From Paragyromitra xinjiangensis (taxonomy: Eukaryota; Ascomycota; Pezizomycetes; Pezizales; Discinaceae), in NCBI GenBank assembly GCA_038503065.1, contig JBCAMK010000017.1, positions 372,001 to 436,000 of the forward strand: a stretch of DNA of 64,000 nt, in the 5' to 3' direction. A program made the position numbers and the translations under genes. Of the stretch, positions 11,687 to 24,206 are shown piece by piece. Below the pieces are notes generated by a model that was not told where the DNA came from, made no database searches, and saw only the letters and a list, made by a program, of their open reading frames with translations. Numbering within the stretch: the first letter of the stretch is position 1; the number at the start of each line of letters is the position of its first letter.

Positions 11687-14202
11687 ACCACGTGAGACTC
11701 CATAAAGGTTTGCTCAGCAAATGGGTTTTAGCGGGAAGGGACTTGGGTGGGGGGGGGGTTGCTATGTTTTTATGTATGAAGAGTGGAGTTGTACTCTAGA
11801 TGTATATCGTGATGAGACGAAAAGAAATGAATTTAAATAATTTACGACTACACCCGAGTCCCACCTAGCACCCATCTTCCCTGATTTTTCCTGTCGTAGG
11901 GTCTGCGGAATAGTAATCTGGCTCTTGTTGCTCGAGAGGGGTTCCCATTGCCGTGGAAACGTACAACACGTAACGCCAATGCCAATCATCGTGACCTGTC
12001 AGATCTGCCAGTAATCGGATCCGAGCAGTGTCCCGCGACCAACGGAGTCTACCGATGCATTCTCTCGTCGTTGGTTGAGAATCTGTGTTATGGAGGATCT
12101 GCAAAGGCGGGGATGGTGGACGCTATGCTTCATGGTGTATCACTCGGAATGTTGGTGAGTCTTGTCTTCTGATAAGTTGGGGTGAAACGTGCGGGGTATC
12201 CACAACCTGGGAAACAAAGTTGCATAAGACCCGCGTGATTGGTTCGGGGGTCTAGGTTCGCTTTAGGGTCGTGAAGTTCGGTGTTGAGGCTGCTCTGTGA
12301 GCGGTGGGGTTTTGATGCTGTTTTACGGGATGGTCTTCTTGTCGTTACTCCTTCGTGTTGTATGTACGGATAAATGGCAGTTTATCATCAGGGTGTGGTT
12401 AGTGGGGGCTTGTCTACCTTGCTCTCATCTACCCCTCTTCTCTGCTCCGCTTCACCATACCCTCTTATTACCACCAATACTACTATCTCTCCTACGGATA
12501 CAACGAGTCCATTCGTTTATTCCACCTTAGGGCCCGGGCTGGACAACTTGACATGGTGTTAGCAAAGGGGGAGAGCACTCCCAGGTCTCCTGCTTCCTTT
12601 CCGCCGTCCAGTCCATGACGTAGGCCCCATTTATCCAGACTTGAAAACCACCATCGACAGTTCTACTACCTACTGTGTTTCGAGTTCAGATCCAATGCAG
12701 ATTATCACAATAGTGTCAGTGAATGCTAACGAGAGCGTGCTATGTGGATCCTAGATGATAGGCCCAGTACAGAGAGTCTGGATGAAATCGACCATTGGTT
12801 AGGATTGACCCGGGGGACATGACCCTGGATGTCACTCCATCTGCTGATGTGTAACTCGATGTTTTTCATAGCTGCTATGTTTGGTCTGTCTGGATAAGCC
12901 GAGGTGGGCTGTGGTAGATCAAGTCTGCCTTCATTTATGGATATCGGACTACACCAACACCTGTGGAGCTGTTAAGAACTGGTGGTGGGTTATCTCACAG
13001 CATTATCAGACTCTGGTCGGGGTCTTATGCTAGCAGATAATTTCCTCTGCTCGGTGTTACTATTGTCATGGGAGCAAAGTCTCTGGGAACGCCATTAAAT
13101 TTTGTTTCCGGATTTTTCGGGTCTGCTATGAGGGTCTTTCGACTCGTCGACATGCAAGAGCAAACTGGCACTCTTAATAACCGCTTTCTTATCTACAGTT
13201 ACAGTACTGGTCATATTAAAAATACCCAGTAGCTCTTACATTACAAGAATTGGTTATTAGCATTTTGCACGTGAACACATCATGCCTCATGACACTGATA
13301 GGGTCAATATTTACAGCCAGGGTCTCGTCCTTCAAAAGTTGTTTCCCATCATTATCATTGGAGAACTAGATTAGGAGACCTAAATGGACTCAGGTGTCAA
13401 GGGACAACTAACTGGCTAGAAGCGACTCGTACTCAGTTTCACTAACACCGTGACGGAGGCCAGTGCAAATTCTATTCGTCTGAATATTGTGATCCCAGGT
13501 TCTCTAGGCTTGACACGTATTGATGTAGGAGCTGGATATAAAGATTCTAGTGGTCTGCAAGGTGGTCACCATTATTCGTGGTCTTGGTGATGGAATCCTT
13601 TGTTAGAATACCTGTTATTCTTGCTACTACCACCATACAGTGCCAACAGGGCGGTTTACAAGCAGCTTAATCCGACTTTTTAGCTCCTTCGATTTTACCC
13701 GAGAACTTCTAGCATCTACTTTCTTTCCTTTTCTTCATTTTTTCTTATTTCATTGGGGAATTACATCTCGCCAACTTATCTCCTCCCGTTAGCAATAATG
13801 AATCAACCTCAACCTAGGGTTGGTAGCGATCCATCTCTTATGAATTAGGTGAATTCTTGAAAACCTGATCTTCATGCATATCTCTAGACTCGCTTGGAGC
13901 TCAATATAACTCGCAAGTGTTTGGGTTTCCGCGTAGCAAGTAAGAAATTTGAATTGGAGACTAGGAGTGAGTGAGTACTCATGACTAAGATCCATGTGTA
14001 AAGATAGTCCTTAGCGAGAAGCTAATAATATACAGCAAAGGCATATCCCTAGCTACCATGAAATTTGATATTTGCTATCTCGTGCCATGTGGTGTTCGTG
14101 AATTGCCTCGCCGCACATGGCCTCTTCAAATCATGCTGAATGTGTCGCTTATCGAATGCCAAGGGAAAAGCGATAGTAATAAGTAGAGGCGAAGCTAGCA
14201 TA
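11687..14202. other. Intergenic flank left of the element
   Basis: About 2.5 kb. Only short frames with no recognisable domain. Several regions look like eroded coding sequence, but I cannot name a family. It ends at the left terminal repeat. Confidence 0.4.
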
Positions 14203-14252
14203 TACAGTGCTTCCCTACCTACCGGCGTTCCCTCGGTAACGGCGCGGCGTTT
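14203..14252 (+). repeat. Left terminal inverted repeat of the element
   Basis: It begins TACAGTGCTTCCCTACCTAC and matches the reverse complement of 60797-60846 with five mismatches in 50 bases, four of them transitions. The similarity stops abruptly on the inner side. It lies at the end opposite the captain. Confidence 0.82.
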
Positions 14253-14929
14253 GGGCCACTAAATTTTAGAAGCACTAAAAACAATTGTAAAGATCTGAAA
14301 AAAATTCAGGTTGAAGAATAATATTAGTAAAGTAATATAGGAGAAAATCTAATGTGTGCAATTGTTTCTGGTTGCAATAGCCCAGCTCTGGAGTTGGGGT
14401 TTTGTGCCAGCTTGTGTTGAGGGCTGCGACCAAAATACTTGGCTGCAAGAATAGAGACACAGCACCAAGCCCGAAAAGTTTATGCAAACTGAATCCAGTA
14501 GAGTATACACCAGATATTATACTATCATGCTATAAATTTTCAGCACATCCTGCTAATATTTGTTGGGTAATCGGTCTGGAATGCATGGAGGTAATACTTC
14601 CGATAACGGTAGCAGGAGTACCCTTTTGGCTACTTTCTGGGCCCAAATGTGGGTTCCCTTCATCTTGTGCTTGATATGTCCAAGAGTGGGCTTCACGTAC
14701 GAAACTTGTTCAAGCCAACGGTCCAAGTGCCAGGGCCAACACTCTACGCGCCTGGCCTCACAGCGCGTGTGAGCTAGTTTCAGCTCGCGCTGGCGCAGCG
14801 GTAACATGAATCTCGGTTATTGTTTCCCCAGCGTGGTCAACAAGGTAGACAACCTCACTAGTGTGTGTCAAGTGAAACTACGTACATTGACGTACGTTTG
14901 AACGCCCTTCTCCCTTTAAGATAACGTGG
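14253..14929. other. Subterminal region, no gene seen
   Basis: Non-coding between the left terminal repeat and the CGTACG array. Short frames only. Confidence 0.35.
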
Positions 14930-15900
14930 CGTAGGCGGGGTCAGCTTCCATGTCTAGGCGCGACTACGTACGATTGCGTACAATCGCGTACGGTTGGTGT
15001 GACGGCTTACCATTTATGCCCATGTGACAACGTACGACAACGTACGATCGTGTATATTTTTGGTGCTTTCAAGGTTAATATAACAAATAAGATCAGTTTC
15101 AGCGGTTTGTTGCCCCGTACGATTGCGTACGATTACATGCGATTCAGCAAGCAAGGAGCAAGGCAGAATATAACGCAAACAGGGATCTTCTTTGTACGGC
15201 TGCGTACGATCGCGTATATTTTTGGTGCTTTCAAGGTTAATATAACAAATAGGATCAGTTTCAGCGGTTTGTTGTCCCGTACGATTGCGTACGATTGCGT
15301 ACGATTACATGCGATTCAGCAAGCAAGGAGCAAGGCAGAATATAACGCAAACAGGGATCTTCTTTGTACGGCTGCGTACGATCGCGTATATTTTTGGTGC
15401 TTTCGAGGTTAATATAACAAATAGGATCAGTTTCAGCGGTTTGTTGTCCCGTACGATTGCGTACGATTGCGTACGATTACATGTGATTCAGCAAGCAAGG
15501 AGCAAGGCAGAATATAACGCAAACAGGGATCTTCTTTGTACGGCTGCGTACGATCGCGTATATTTTTGGTGCCTTCAAGGCTAATATAGTAAATAGGGGT
15601 CTATAACGAATAGGATCAGTTTCAGCGGTTTGTTGCCCTGTACGATTACGTACGACTACATACGATTGAGAAAGGAGCAAGGCAGGATATACCGCAAACA
15701 GGGATCGGTTCTGGCGGCTTTCCTTTCCATCTTCGTACGACTGCGTATGATCGCGTATATTTTTGGTACTGATCAATTTTAGCGGCCTGTTGCCCCCGTA
15801 CGATTACGTACTGTTGCGTAAGACTACGTACGATTAAGCAGAATATAGCGCAAACAGGGATCAGTTCTGGCGGCTTGTTTCCGCCTTTGCACGACTGCGT
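14930..15900 (+). repeat. CGTACG-rich tandem array, about 172-bp unit
   Basis: The segment GTATATTTTTGGTG recurs at about 15052, 15214, 15386, 15558 and 15755, giving spacings of 162, 172, 172 and 197 bp. Each unit carries several copies of CGTACGATTG/CGTACGATTA in direct succession plus a shared block beginning AGGATCAGTTTCAGCGG. The palindrome CGTACG is strongly over-represented. The open frames inside follow the repeat and are not taken as genes. The array lies about 0.7-1.7 kb inside the left terminus. Confidence 0.85.
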
Positions 15901-16158
15901 ATGGTCGTGGTAGATACTATCAAGGTTCCAAATGGAGTCAGTCCTGGCGGCTTACTGTTAGCGACTGCATATGATTGGGTACATTTCGCTGCGGTCAAGG
16001 CGCAACGTACGCTTGTACTTGCTCTTGGTGGTTACCATGCTACCCCAGCCTTGCTTCGCCCCGCAAAACAGGTTTACTTTCTAGATAGTGGGATACTTAT
16101 ATGATGGTTGGGACGGCGACAGTTTCGTATTTTCACACCACCTCTTGTGCTCTTAACT

Positions 16159-18427
16159 ATGACTTCCCCCGAAAAACAAGTAAGTTTACATTCTTTTCCG
16201 TATCTCTTTTATGACTATTTGAAGCTGACCACAACCCTCCTAGCCGTTGATTTCTCGTGGTACCGGTTACTTCGCCAGCAAAGGTTATCTAGATTGGGAC
16301 GTTGTCGATTACCTAAAGTACACGATTTTGCACGAGCCATGTAAATACGTTGAAGCACCCGCATTACGGCAGGCGTTCGATCTGGCGATCGATACCTATA
16401 TCAAAGAGTTGGAGAAAATTGACGATGACACGACGGGAAAATGGACAGTCGACCAGCGTGTCAAGGCTAGCCGGCTTATTAAGAATTATCGAAAGGTACG
16501 TGAACTTTACTCCGGAAACATAACAGATGGATATAATAGCATGGCGGGGACTTTCCGGTCCTTGATCATTCAAGGCTGATCGCCGAGCCATAACGCTGGC
16601 GTTGGGCAAAGATGACTTCCTTGGTCTATCTAACCCCCAACGGTGATCGCCGAGCTATAATACCAGTGTTGAGGCATCAGGTGACTTCTTCAGTCTACTG
16701 ATGTTAAGGCTTCTCGCTCACCCTTCACTGGTCCCACTGGGCACTGGGACTTCCTCGGTCACTGCTGTTCTGGTGGGTGATCACACTGATATTTTTACGA
16801 TCAAACTAGGGCGGCGGTCGGAAACGCGCCAAATTATGGCGTGAATCAACCGGTGTATCACGGGTATTTGTCCAGAATTCGTCTGGGTTCGCTATTGGAA
16901 ATCACAACCAGATCACAAACGTAAAGAAGAGGAAGCGGAAAGAGCGGGGCGATGAGGTTAGTTACGTTATTAAATCCATAGTGCTGTCGGTTTCCTGACA
17001 GAATTCAGTCCAGTGGAAACGTCCTGCCCTGGAGCCCAACTTCTTTCGTGAAGAAGTACAAGGAGATGGACAAAAGCTCTATGTGGGCACTTCCAAGTGG
17101 CACTTTCGTCGAAGCGGTTCTCTATGATAAATTACATGACGCAAGTCATGAGAGTTTGGGGCATTCATTTGTCATTGATGTCTTTGACCCTAACGTTGAG
17201 AGGCTCTTTGACCCATGTGATTGGGAGGCGATACTCCGTAAAGTACCCGAGTGGCCGGAGAACGACCGGTTGTTGGGGGAGTCGATGAAGAAATTTCACC
17301 AGGTAGGTTGATGTGGTCTGCATTGAGTTTCCTCGATCTTCCTCGATCTCACCTTTTCTCAAATAGCTGGAAACTACTGCGGATTTGCGGCATATTTTAG
17401 ACACAAATTCGTACCTACCCGAGGGTGAATCTTACGATCGCGATAAGCATTACGACTTATACTGGGTCCACTTGGTCTGGTCGATGTTGTGGGTATCCCA
17501 TCTTTCCTAACCCGCTTCTGTTGAGACTTATTCCTGGTTCTAGGCTCCCGCTATTTGAGGACCCTGATCAGGTGCTCCGGAAGAACAATCACGAAGCCTG
17601 GTACGACATCAATATCTGGTCTGTCATAGTCGATCGTTGTCTGCAGGACCTCCGGGGGATGGTTGTTCTTCGGTATGCCACTTGATCCTTTTAAGTGTCC
17701 CCTTCTGAACTCTTGCAGTAAGGAGTCGACCTGCTTCGCCAGTTCCCTTAGGAAAAATCGGGATAGAGTCGATACAAACAAACGGCAGAAAATCGGCTCA
17801 CGTTTTGATGGACTCGTTCGGGATAACAACGGCGAGTATGAGTATGCCGCGATAGAGGGTGCTAGGTCCTTCGGCGGTGTGACATGTACCAAATGGCTTC
17901 AGGACTCTCGGAGGGTAGCGAAAGCTCTCCATGACATGTTATCCCATCTACAGGATGAACTCAGTTGCCAGGATATAATTCTAGGTAAATTACAAGTGGT
18001 TGGGCTGGTGAGCGCGGGTAAGTGAGATTCGAGTCTCTCTACCTTTACTGATTGTACTAAAACGCTTCCAATTTAGGGTTACATTGCCAAGTTCTACGAA
18101 TGAATCATGCAGATGGACATGTGTGTATTCTGAGCCGAGATAAACTATGCAAGGTTCCCACCACGGTAAAAGAATCACAAGATTTGTTGATGCTGTTATT
18201 TAGTATTTGGCGGATGAAGGTGATTACGCCCCCCGTCACGTACTTGTAGTGGGTGAAATTTACTCATAAGCTCTTAGATGTTGATAAGGGATTGCAAGGC
18301 TACTTTCGACGGTCGTTTTGCCACGAAGTCGGACTTATTCGCACAGCTAATGAAGCAGCCTGGGTTGTCTTTTTCTCGTCCTATAGTTCCAACGTCTTGT
18401 GATACCGAAGGCTATGAAAGCTCATGA
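16159..18427 (+). CDS. Conserved-looking fungal protein of unknown function (cargo), nine exons
   Basis: The inferred exons (16159..16179, 16244..16495, 16810..16956, 17009..17302, 17367..17492, 17560..17672, 17719..18017, 18077..18219, 18278..18427) keep frame throughout and give about 514 residues with no stop. I do not recognise a named domain. Visible blocks are WYDINIWSVIVDRCLQDLRG, then SLRKNRDRV, then IGSRFDGLVRDNNGEYEYA with AAIEGAR, then KWLQDSRRVAKALHDM. The spacing of D, E and E-x-A around RFDGLV..EYEYAAIE is reminiscent of a PD-(D/E)XK nuclease-like core, which is only inference. The exon at 17560 could use another acceptor. It is the gene nearest the left end of the element. The full reading frame suggests it is not decayed. 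Confidence 0.6.
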
Positions 18428-19478
18428 ATGATGGTGATAACGATGTCATTATTGGAGGGTGGTTTGTCCTAGCGTTTTATGTTTTGTTTTAGTATGCTTT
18501 CGTGGATGTTTGGACTAGTAGAGACTAGTCCACTTTGTTGCTAGTTCGGTTTCTTTTGCTACTTATAGCTTGTTTTTCTTCGACTTCATCTCCTGTTCAT
18601 CATCATCAGACGATACAATCGGTTCCCTTCTTTGTTCTTCCGTTCCCATCTTTTGACATGTTTCGTTTGTTCCTGTGATATTTTCATTGTTATTAGGTGG
18701 AAGAATATACTTTTTATGTTTTATAACCGCATCTCAATTCTCATGCTGTCAGTTCTAGTGTTATGCGCGATGAGCTGTTGATCTCATATCAGCTTTAAGA
18801 GAACTCGTGCTCTAGGATATGGACTTCGGCCGGAAGGAACTAGGCTTCGCCAGCAAATGTTTCGTCCTTAGCCAAAAGACACCCACCACACTGTTCACGG
18901 TCCTTCGCAAATCTACTGTTCTCAAACAATGAAACGTATTACTGCGACGGATAGGACGCAAACAACCGCAACATAAATCCTCCCCTTTCTCTACTATATG
19001 CTTCCCCTTCTGCGTAGTAAAGCCTACTTTTAGGGGCTATCGGTGCCAATATAGCAGCGGGGTAGGGCCATCACCCCTATATCTGTATGCCCGTCCAATC
19101 GTCAACCTTCTGTGCTGGTCAAGAAAATTGTGCCATGCTGTGGCTCCAGAAAACAACATATATTAACGTTAATTCCCCAATTCCCTCCTACTCCATATCG
19201 AGCCAGGAAATTATTAGAGCCTAGAGCTTCCTTCCCGATCTGTCACCGTTTTGATTGCCATCATATTCTTATCCGACGTGATACTGTCTTCTCTCATCTC
19301 GCTTGCCCCCGTCTTCCTTGCTTCCACATCGCTACCCAACATGATCTGATATTCTCCAGCTTCGTCTATTGCCGTCTCCTCTGTTGCTATACTCTTGTCC
19401 GACATGACCTTGTCTTCTTCCGTCTCGTTTGCTGTATTTTCGCCCAGCATTGTCTCGCTGCCACTGCCTATCAGTCTG
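18428..19478. other. Intergenic, no gene seen
   Basis: Pyrimidine-rich stretches (18490-18720 and 19110-19470) with imperfect short repeats. The frames here are not convincing. Confidence 0.35.
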
Positions 19479-19933
19479 TTAGGTTATTTTTTTTTCATTC
19501 CTGATGAGGTCCATACCTTTTGGTTCGTTGCGGCTTCTCCTTATTTTCTTCTTTTTCTCCCTGCTGCTATGCTTCATGTTGTCCCAGCTCTTCGTCCAAC
19601 ATAGATTTATTAAGGTGTCTATCTTTTGATCAAATGACTTCCGTTCGTCAGGGTCTTCAGGAACCTGTTCTGTGATAAAGCTACGGATTTGGGAGGCGAC
19701 CTTGCTTCTGATTGATTCCTCCAAATCTGTCCAGTTGCGAAGCCTACGGTCCCAGCGGTCCCGAAATATTTTCTGCATGCTTATCAGTAGTGGTGGAGTT
19801 GTTTGGTAGGGAAAGCCCTTACCCGAACCACCTTAATCTGAACTGTCCCCCCCATTTTCCCCTCAAGTGCTACAAATGGATTTTCCGGGGGTGAGATTTT
19901 CGTAGATGGAGTTTTTTTGCCGAGTGTAGACAT
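19479..19933 (-). CDS. Small basic hypothetical protein (cargo)
   Basis: Two exons (19933..19823 and 19772..19479, minus strand) join in phase to 134 residues; the 50-bp intron has GTAAGG and GCAG ends. The product has FRDRWDRRLRNW, a stretch of predicted helix (LEESIRSKVASQIRSFI) and a Lys/Arg-rich C-terminus. No family is recognised. Confidence 0.45.
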
Positions 19934-20215
19934 GTTCGTGTTGCGCGGTTAGCAGCAAACTCCCAGCCTAGTGACAGTTATATACGCCAAGGCAGCAACA
20001 CGTGGTCGGGAATAGCTGTTCCGACCACAAAGTACCCTATTGGGCCAAGCGACTCATGAATACATATAATTACTGCGCCCTAGGAATCGGCTGAACTCAC
20101 GGGAGCCTGATTGGTTGAACCCGACTGAGGTGTGGACGCGGAAGGATACGATGGTAGGACGAGGATAAAATACCGTGTAGAGCACAGGCCTGAGTTAGAA
20201 CGGCCCGCAAGATGT
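19934..20215. other. Short gap, no gene seen
   Basis: No coding signal; precedes the minisatellite. Confidence 0.3.
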
Positions 20216-20370
20216 GGGAGCCCGCAGGGGATGGGAGCCCGCAAGGGATGGGAGCCCGCAAGGGATGAGAGCCCGCAAGGGATGGGAGCCCGCAAGGAAT
20301 GAGAGCCCGCAAGGGATGGGAGCCCGCAAGGAATGAGAGCCCGCAAGGGATGGGAGCCCGCAGGGGTTAG
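20216..20370 (+). repeat. 17-bp minisatellite, about nine copies
   Basis: GGGAGCCCGCAAGGGAT-type units begin at 20218, 20235 and 20252 and continue with 17-bp spacing to about 20370, differing by A/G changes. Because 17 is not a multiple of three, the open frames over it are artefacts. Confidence 0.9.
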
Positions 20371-21197
20371 GCACATATCTTAGCCATCACATAACCCTAC
20401 CCTAAGCACTTGTGTGGGACGGGTATGAGAGATATTACGTCATAGGTTCCTTTCGGACTTGAGCCTCATGATCTAGATCAATCTACACGTGACGCTCTTG
20501 CCTGATCATTCGTGCTTCAAGCAACCAATTACAACTGATACTCCCTTTCTCTTCACGAACCCCCCTGATGCTAACTGATAGCAATCTCATTAGTAATCCC
20601 AAGTTGGCTGAATACGGCAGCTTCGCCGAATCTTTCGCTTCGCTCGGAGTTTGTGGCTCATGGGCACCAACATTATCTCACGAAGCCAGACGATAGGTAG
20701 AGCATAATATACATGTATCTAGTAGGATACAATCAACTGGTCGAATAGCCCACAGATATGCGGCGGAGGTACTGGTGATCAGATCCGTAAGATGAATACT
20801 CATGGAGGGTCCTATCCTTTTGGAAGCCTTTGTATTTCAATAGAGGCATTACATACATAAAAAATAGTAACCAGCTGAACGATTTAATTCGGCCTATAGC
20901 TATGACGGATATTGAAAGTAGTTTGATCCGAGCATTAGGATTGTGATTGGTTCGGTTTAACTCCATACGAGTCATAACTTGTAGGTGATCATCTGCTCCC
21001 CGGTTCACATGCCCGCTAATAGCACTATTCTACACAAAATATTATATCACAAAGGTAAAGTTTACTTGATCTTAGGCGGTTTTCCCTTTGAGATAGTTGC
21101 CCTAGCGCTTGGCCAATGAACCAGTACTTTGTGAATATACGCGCCTTATAACAAAACCTGATTCGTAAGTGTGATACTAGTGTATATAATAAGCACA
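20371..21197. other. Intergenic, no gene seen
   Basis: No recognisable coding sequence. A CTTTGTGAAT motif shared with other cargo intergenic regions lies at 21128-21137. Confidence 0.35.
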
Positions 21198-21198
21198 G

Positions 21199-21402
21199 AC
21201 ATCAGACCATAACTTGCATCGATATCAAGTTTCAAGGCTCGAGTTCTCTAATTACTGCAAAGCGCTAGTATTCACAAATGTCTGCCTTCTAGGTGAAGAT
21301 CGTAGGCATCAGACCGCAACCTGCATCAAGTTTCAAGGTTTGAGTTCTCTGCAGTGATTGCTGCAAAGCGCTAGCATTCACAAACGTCTGCACTTCAGGT
21401 AA
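21199..21402 (+). repeat. Two-copy direct repeat (about 105 bp) upstream of the small HTH-like gene
   Basis: Both copies contain CATCAGACC..AACTTGCATC / AACCTGCATC, TATCAAGTTTCAAGG, GAGTTCTCT, TGCAAAGCGCTAG, ATTCACAAA and GTCTGC. They lie in the presumed promoter of the gene at 21452. Confidence 0.75.
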
Positions 21403-21451
21403 TGCGGCTGGACTATATATATAATGCGAGCATGGACATCACCGATAGATC

Positions 21452-21814
21452 ATGAGACAACTCGAAATGTGGAATAATCTTGAAATAGCCTACCTCGTTT
21501 TTTATTTATACCACCGTATCTCTTACCGAAATATTGCAAAGCTACTAGCTCGAGAACCTTACCAAGTACGAACTAAAGCTAGATCCCTCTGTCGGGAACA
21601 CGACTTGAACAACGAAGCCGGCCAGGTTGATACCGAGAAAGTCAGAATTGAATTTTCTGCATTCCTATGGGGACATGGGCTTTGTTGGAGAACCCTTTCC
21701 AAAGAAGAATTGGCTATAATCGACATGGTATGTAACTTTTATCCTGGATGTTCTGACTATTTCATGACTGTTTGGTAGCTGCCACCGATCCTCGAGGTTG
21801 AAGAGGGCTGCTAG
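21452..21814 (+). CDS. Small HTH/SANT-like protein, paralogue of the gene at 36941
   Basis: Exons 21452..21727 and 21779..21814 give 103 residues (intron GTATGT..TAG, 51 bp). The pattern W-x-x-LE-x-AYL-x-FYL..I..xxIAKLLA..VR-x-KAR-x-L-x-R..DL is shared residue by residue with the product at 36941, which also has the LS-x-EE..I ending. The arrangement suggests a short helix-turn-helix or SANT-like DNA-binding fold (inference). Two copies within one element suggest duplication of a cargo regulator. Confidence 0.55.
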
Positions 21815-22395
21815 CTCGGCGGGAGGACTGTGATCGGGGGGTTTAGAGCATAAGTACGTAAATTTATCTTTGAGAGTTAAGCCTTTAATGACGTATTAGG
21901 TCCCAAATACTTCTATCTCTGGCAAAAACATTTGCCGTTACGCCTATTAGACTTTTGCTTAGTTGCGCGGTTTATTTTAGTTATAGTTTCAATCGCTGTC
22001 TCTGATTAAGAAATGTCTAATAGTTTTTGTTTGATTATTTATTCTAGAAAAGATACATGTAGTCTCGGTGACCAAAAACCAAACCAATGAAATGAATAGA
22101 GAACAAAAAACAAGATATTGCGATCAAATAGATCTGGAATTACAAAACCGTAATATTTCCAGGCTGACTTAAGAGAGATTTCGAGAGTCTTGTCCCGGGG
22201 ATGCGCAGGCGGGGATTCCCTCGCAGGTGAGTCATGATACCTGCGCGATTTTAAGAATGAAAACCTCCCGCGTCTCACCCTAGGTTAGGATAGCTGGGGA
22301 GGTGTAGTAAGAAAAATATCTAGCTTGATCAACGTAAGTAATAATAGAAAAACTGATTTAGAAACTCCTAAGCCACCCCTACCACTCAAAACAGC
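21815..22395. other. Intergenic, no gene seen
   Basis: Region between convergent genes. No coding signal beyond short frames. Confidence 0.35.
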
Positions 22396-24206
22396 CTAAT
22401 CAAAAGAAGACACGGTGCCCGCAGGCTTCTCTGGGCAGAAGAGCAGCTCTTCAAACCTAACATTTTCTCTAAGCATTTTCCCTACAATTTTGCGTATTTT
22501 ATCCCTAACAATATAGTCTGCGCAGACTTCAACCCCCCGATATCAGCGAAGCACCGCTTGCACCATCAAAAGTACATACCTGCAACAACTGTACGGCCTT
22601 TTTGCTCCTTGAGTTCGCGTTGCACAAGTGCTTCAATGTCGGGCATTTCATATACTTTTTTGACGCGTTTGTGAATTCCATACTCTACCCTATCGCCAGG
22701 TTGCATTTCCTGACTGTAGTATTGCCCAAGCACGTAGAGCTTTATATCGAGGATCTGGTTTGGTTTTATCAGCTATCACCTATCGAGCAAAATTATCAGT
22801 CCAATGTATACATAGTGTTCATCCAATTTCAATAGTTCCTTCATCCATTTGTTTACCCAACCTTCGTCGCACTCCTTGTCAATTTGCCAAAAGAGGGAAA
22901 TCCGTCCGGTTTTTACTTCACGGTTATTGTGTCCTTCTAGAAGCCTCCTTATATAAGGCAAATGCCCGGCAATGCCGATTCCGGTAGCAAATAGAACAAC
23001 ATTACCGTATGCACCAAGATCCTTCTCGATTCCATAAGGGCCTTCGATGAAAGCTCTTAGCGAGGAACCCGCATATCTCTTCAGATTCCTTGTAAATCCT
23101 TTGCGGGGCTGAATTAAAAACACAACTTCTGTGTCACCGTTTTCATCTCTGTGCCACCAACTAACGGCAAATGGATGGTATTGAAACCAGGCGCAAAAAC
23201 TGACTCCAGGGACGCAAAGATATATATACTGGCCGGCTTCGAATTTCCAGGGCCTCCGAACCTTTAAGCTCACCTGAAGTGCATCATCCGAGAGCTGCTG
23301 GATTTCCGCTCTCCCCGCAAATGAACCACGGACGATGTTCCGATATACCGAAAGAGCAATATGTAGAGCTATAGCTGCGCCTAGTATTGAAATCCCCAGG
23401 ATAAGATATATCTTCACTATCTTAGAAATGACATGGTACCACAGCATAGCCACAGTTACCATCGCGAACAGCATATGCATCTTTAAGAAAATCTCATAAA
23501 ATAGGTGGCGAATAAATTGTAGCGAGAAAAGGAAAAGAAATAGTATTCCTCCAGCTGCCTAGGAAATACGTAAGCTACAGTTAATAAGAGTGTGGGGAAG
23601 CGGCGAGGTTACCAGCAGCCCAGGAAGCTTAGGTTTTGACTTCACTTCTACGAGCGAGATGATTGCATGCGTGAGACCCTGAACAACAGCTACCCTCCCA
23701 ATCCATCGATGTGCACGGCTGTAATTCTCGTATGACAAGCCGCAAAAATCCGCTACCACATTCATGCGACCGCCGGCACACAGAGGTATCAGATTCACCA
23801 ACGACATCAGCCCTGACCGGGCCCCTAGCTGAGTGATGTTTTTGATCCCGAATACCAGGCATATAACATTCCCCGAGAGATATGACAGCACAAGAAGAGA
23901 CTGGAATCGAGTTATTGTACCTTCACCCCTCAAAATCTTAGGAATTTGGGGGTAGATTAGATGGCTGAGGATAAAGTATGCCCCAAGGTCATGTATAGTT
24001 GAAAGGGCGGTACGAAGTAAGCGATAGATAATGCAAAGAGCTATCAGCGCCCCGAAAGAAATTGCATACCATTGGGTGATTTCCATAGCTAGTTCTGCCC
24101 TGTGAAAGTATGGTACATGGCGCGACTTTATAGTAAAGCACCTCAAGGCTCCATTTTTGGCTGAAGCTGGAAATGGACGTAAAAAATAGACGTAAAATGA
24201 TGTCAT
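22396..24206 (-). CDS. Ferric reductase / NADPH-oxidase-like transmembrane protein (Starship FRE-type cargo)
   Basis: Exons on the minus strand are 24206 (or 24086)..23613, 23558..22812, 22754..22580 and 22526..22396. They are in phase and give 548 residues, or 508 from the second ATG (MEITQWYAIS). Several membrane helices carry the paired haem histidines (AHRWIGR and LTHAI; IRHLFYE and WYHVIS). The cytoplasmic half has the FAD-binding FQYHPFAVSWW, the NADPH-binding GIGIAGHLPYIRRLL and a C-terminal ending in VRFEELLFCPEKPAG. This is a plasma-membrane ferric/cupric reductase fold that moves electrons from NADPH across the membrane to Fe(III). All hallmark residues appear present. Ferric reductases are one of the recurrent accessory genes of Starships. 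Its neighbour on the same strand encodes a GPI-type surface protein. Confidence 0.88.

Noticed and set aside
14203..14252. Interpretation of the terminal repeat as a Tc1/mariner or pogo-like MITE end
   Set aside because: The TA-CAGT start would fit, but neither copy has a partner end within several hundred bases, and the pair instead brackets the captain and cargo at the expected distance. Kept as the main alternative explanation.
14999..15776. Long open frames on both strands over the CGTACG array
   Set aside because: They repeat exactly with the 172-bp unit in shifting frames and have no domain; they are products of the tandem repeat.
20080..20376. Frame with repeated AGSHPLRAPIPCGL-type units
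   Set aside because: The underlying unit is 17 bp, so all three frames stay open; no start or splice context supports a gene.
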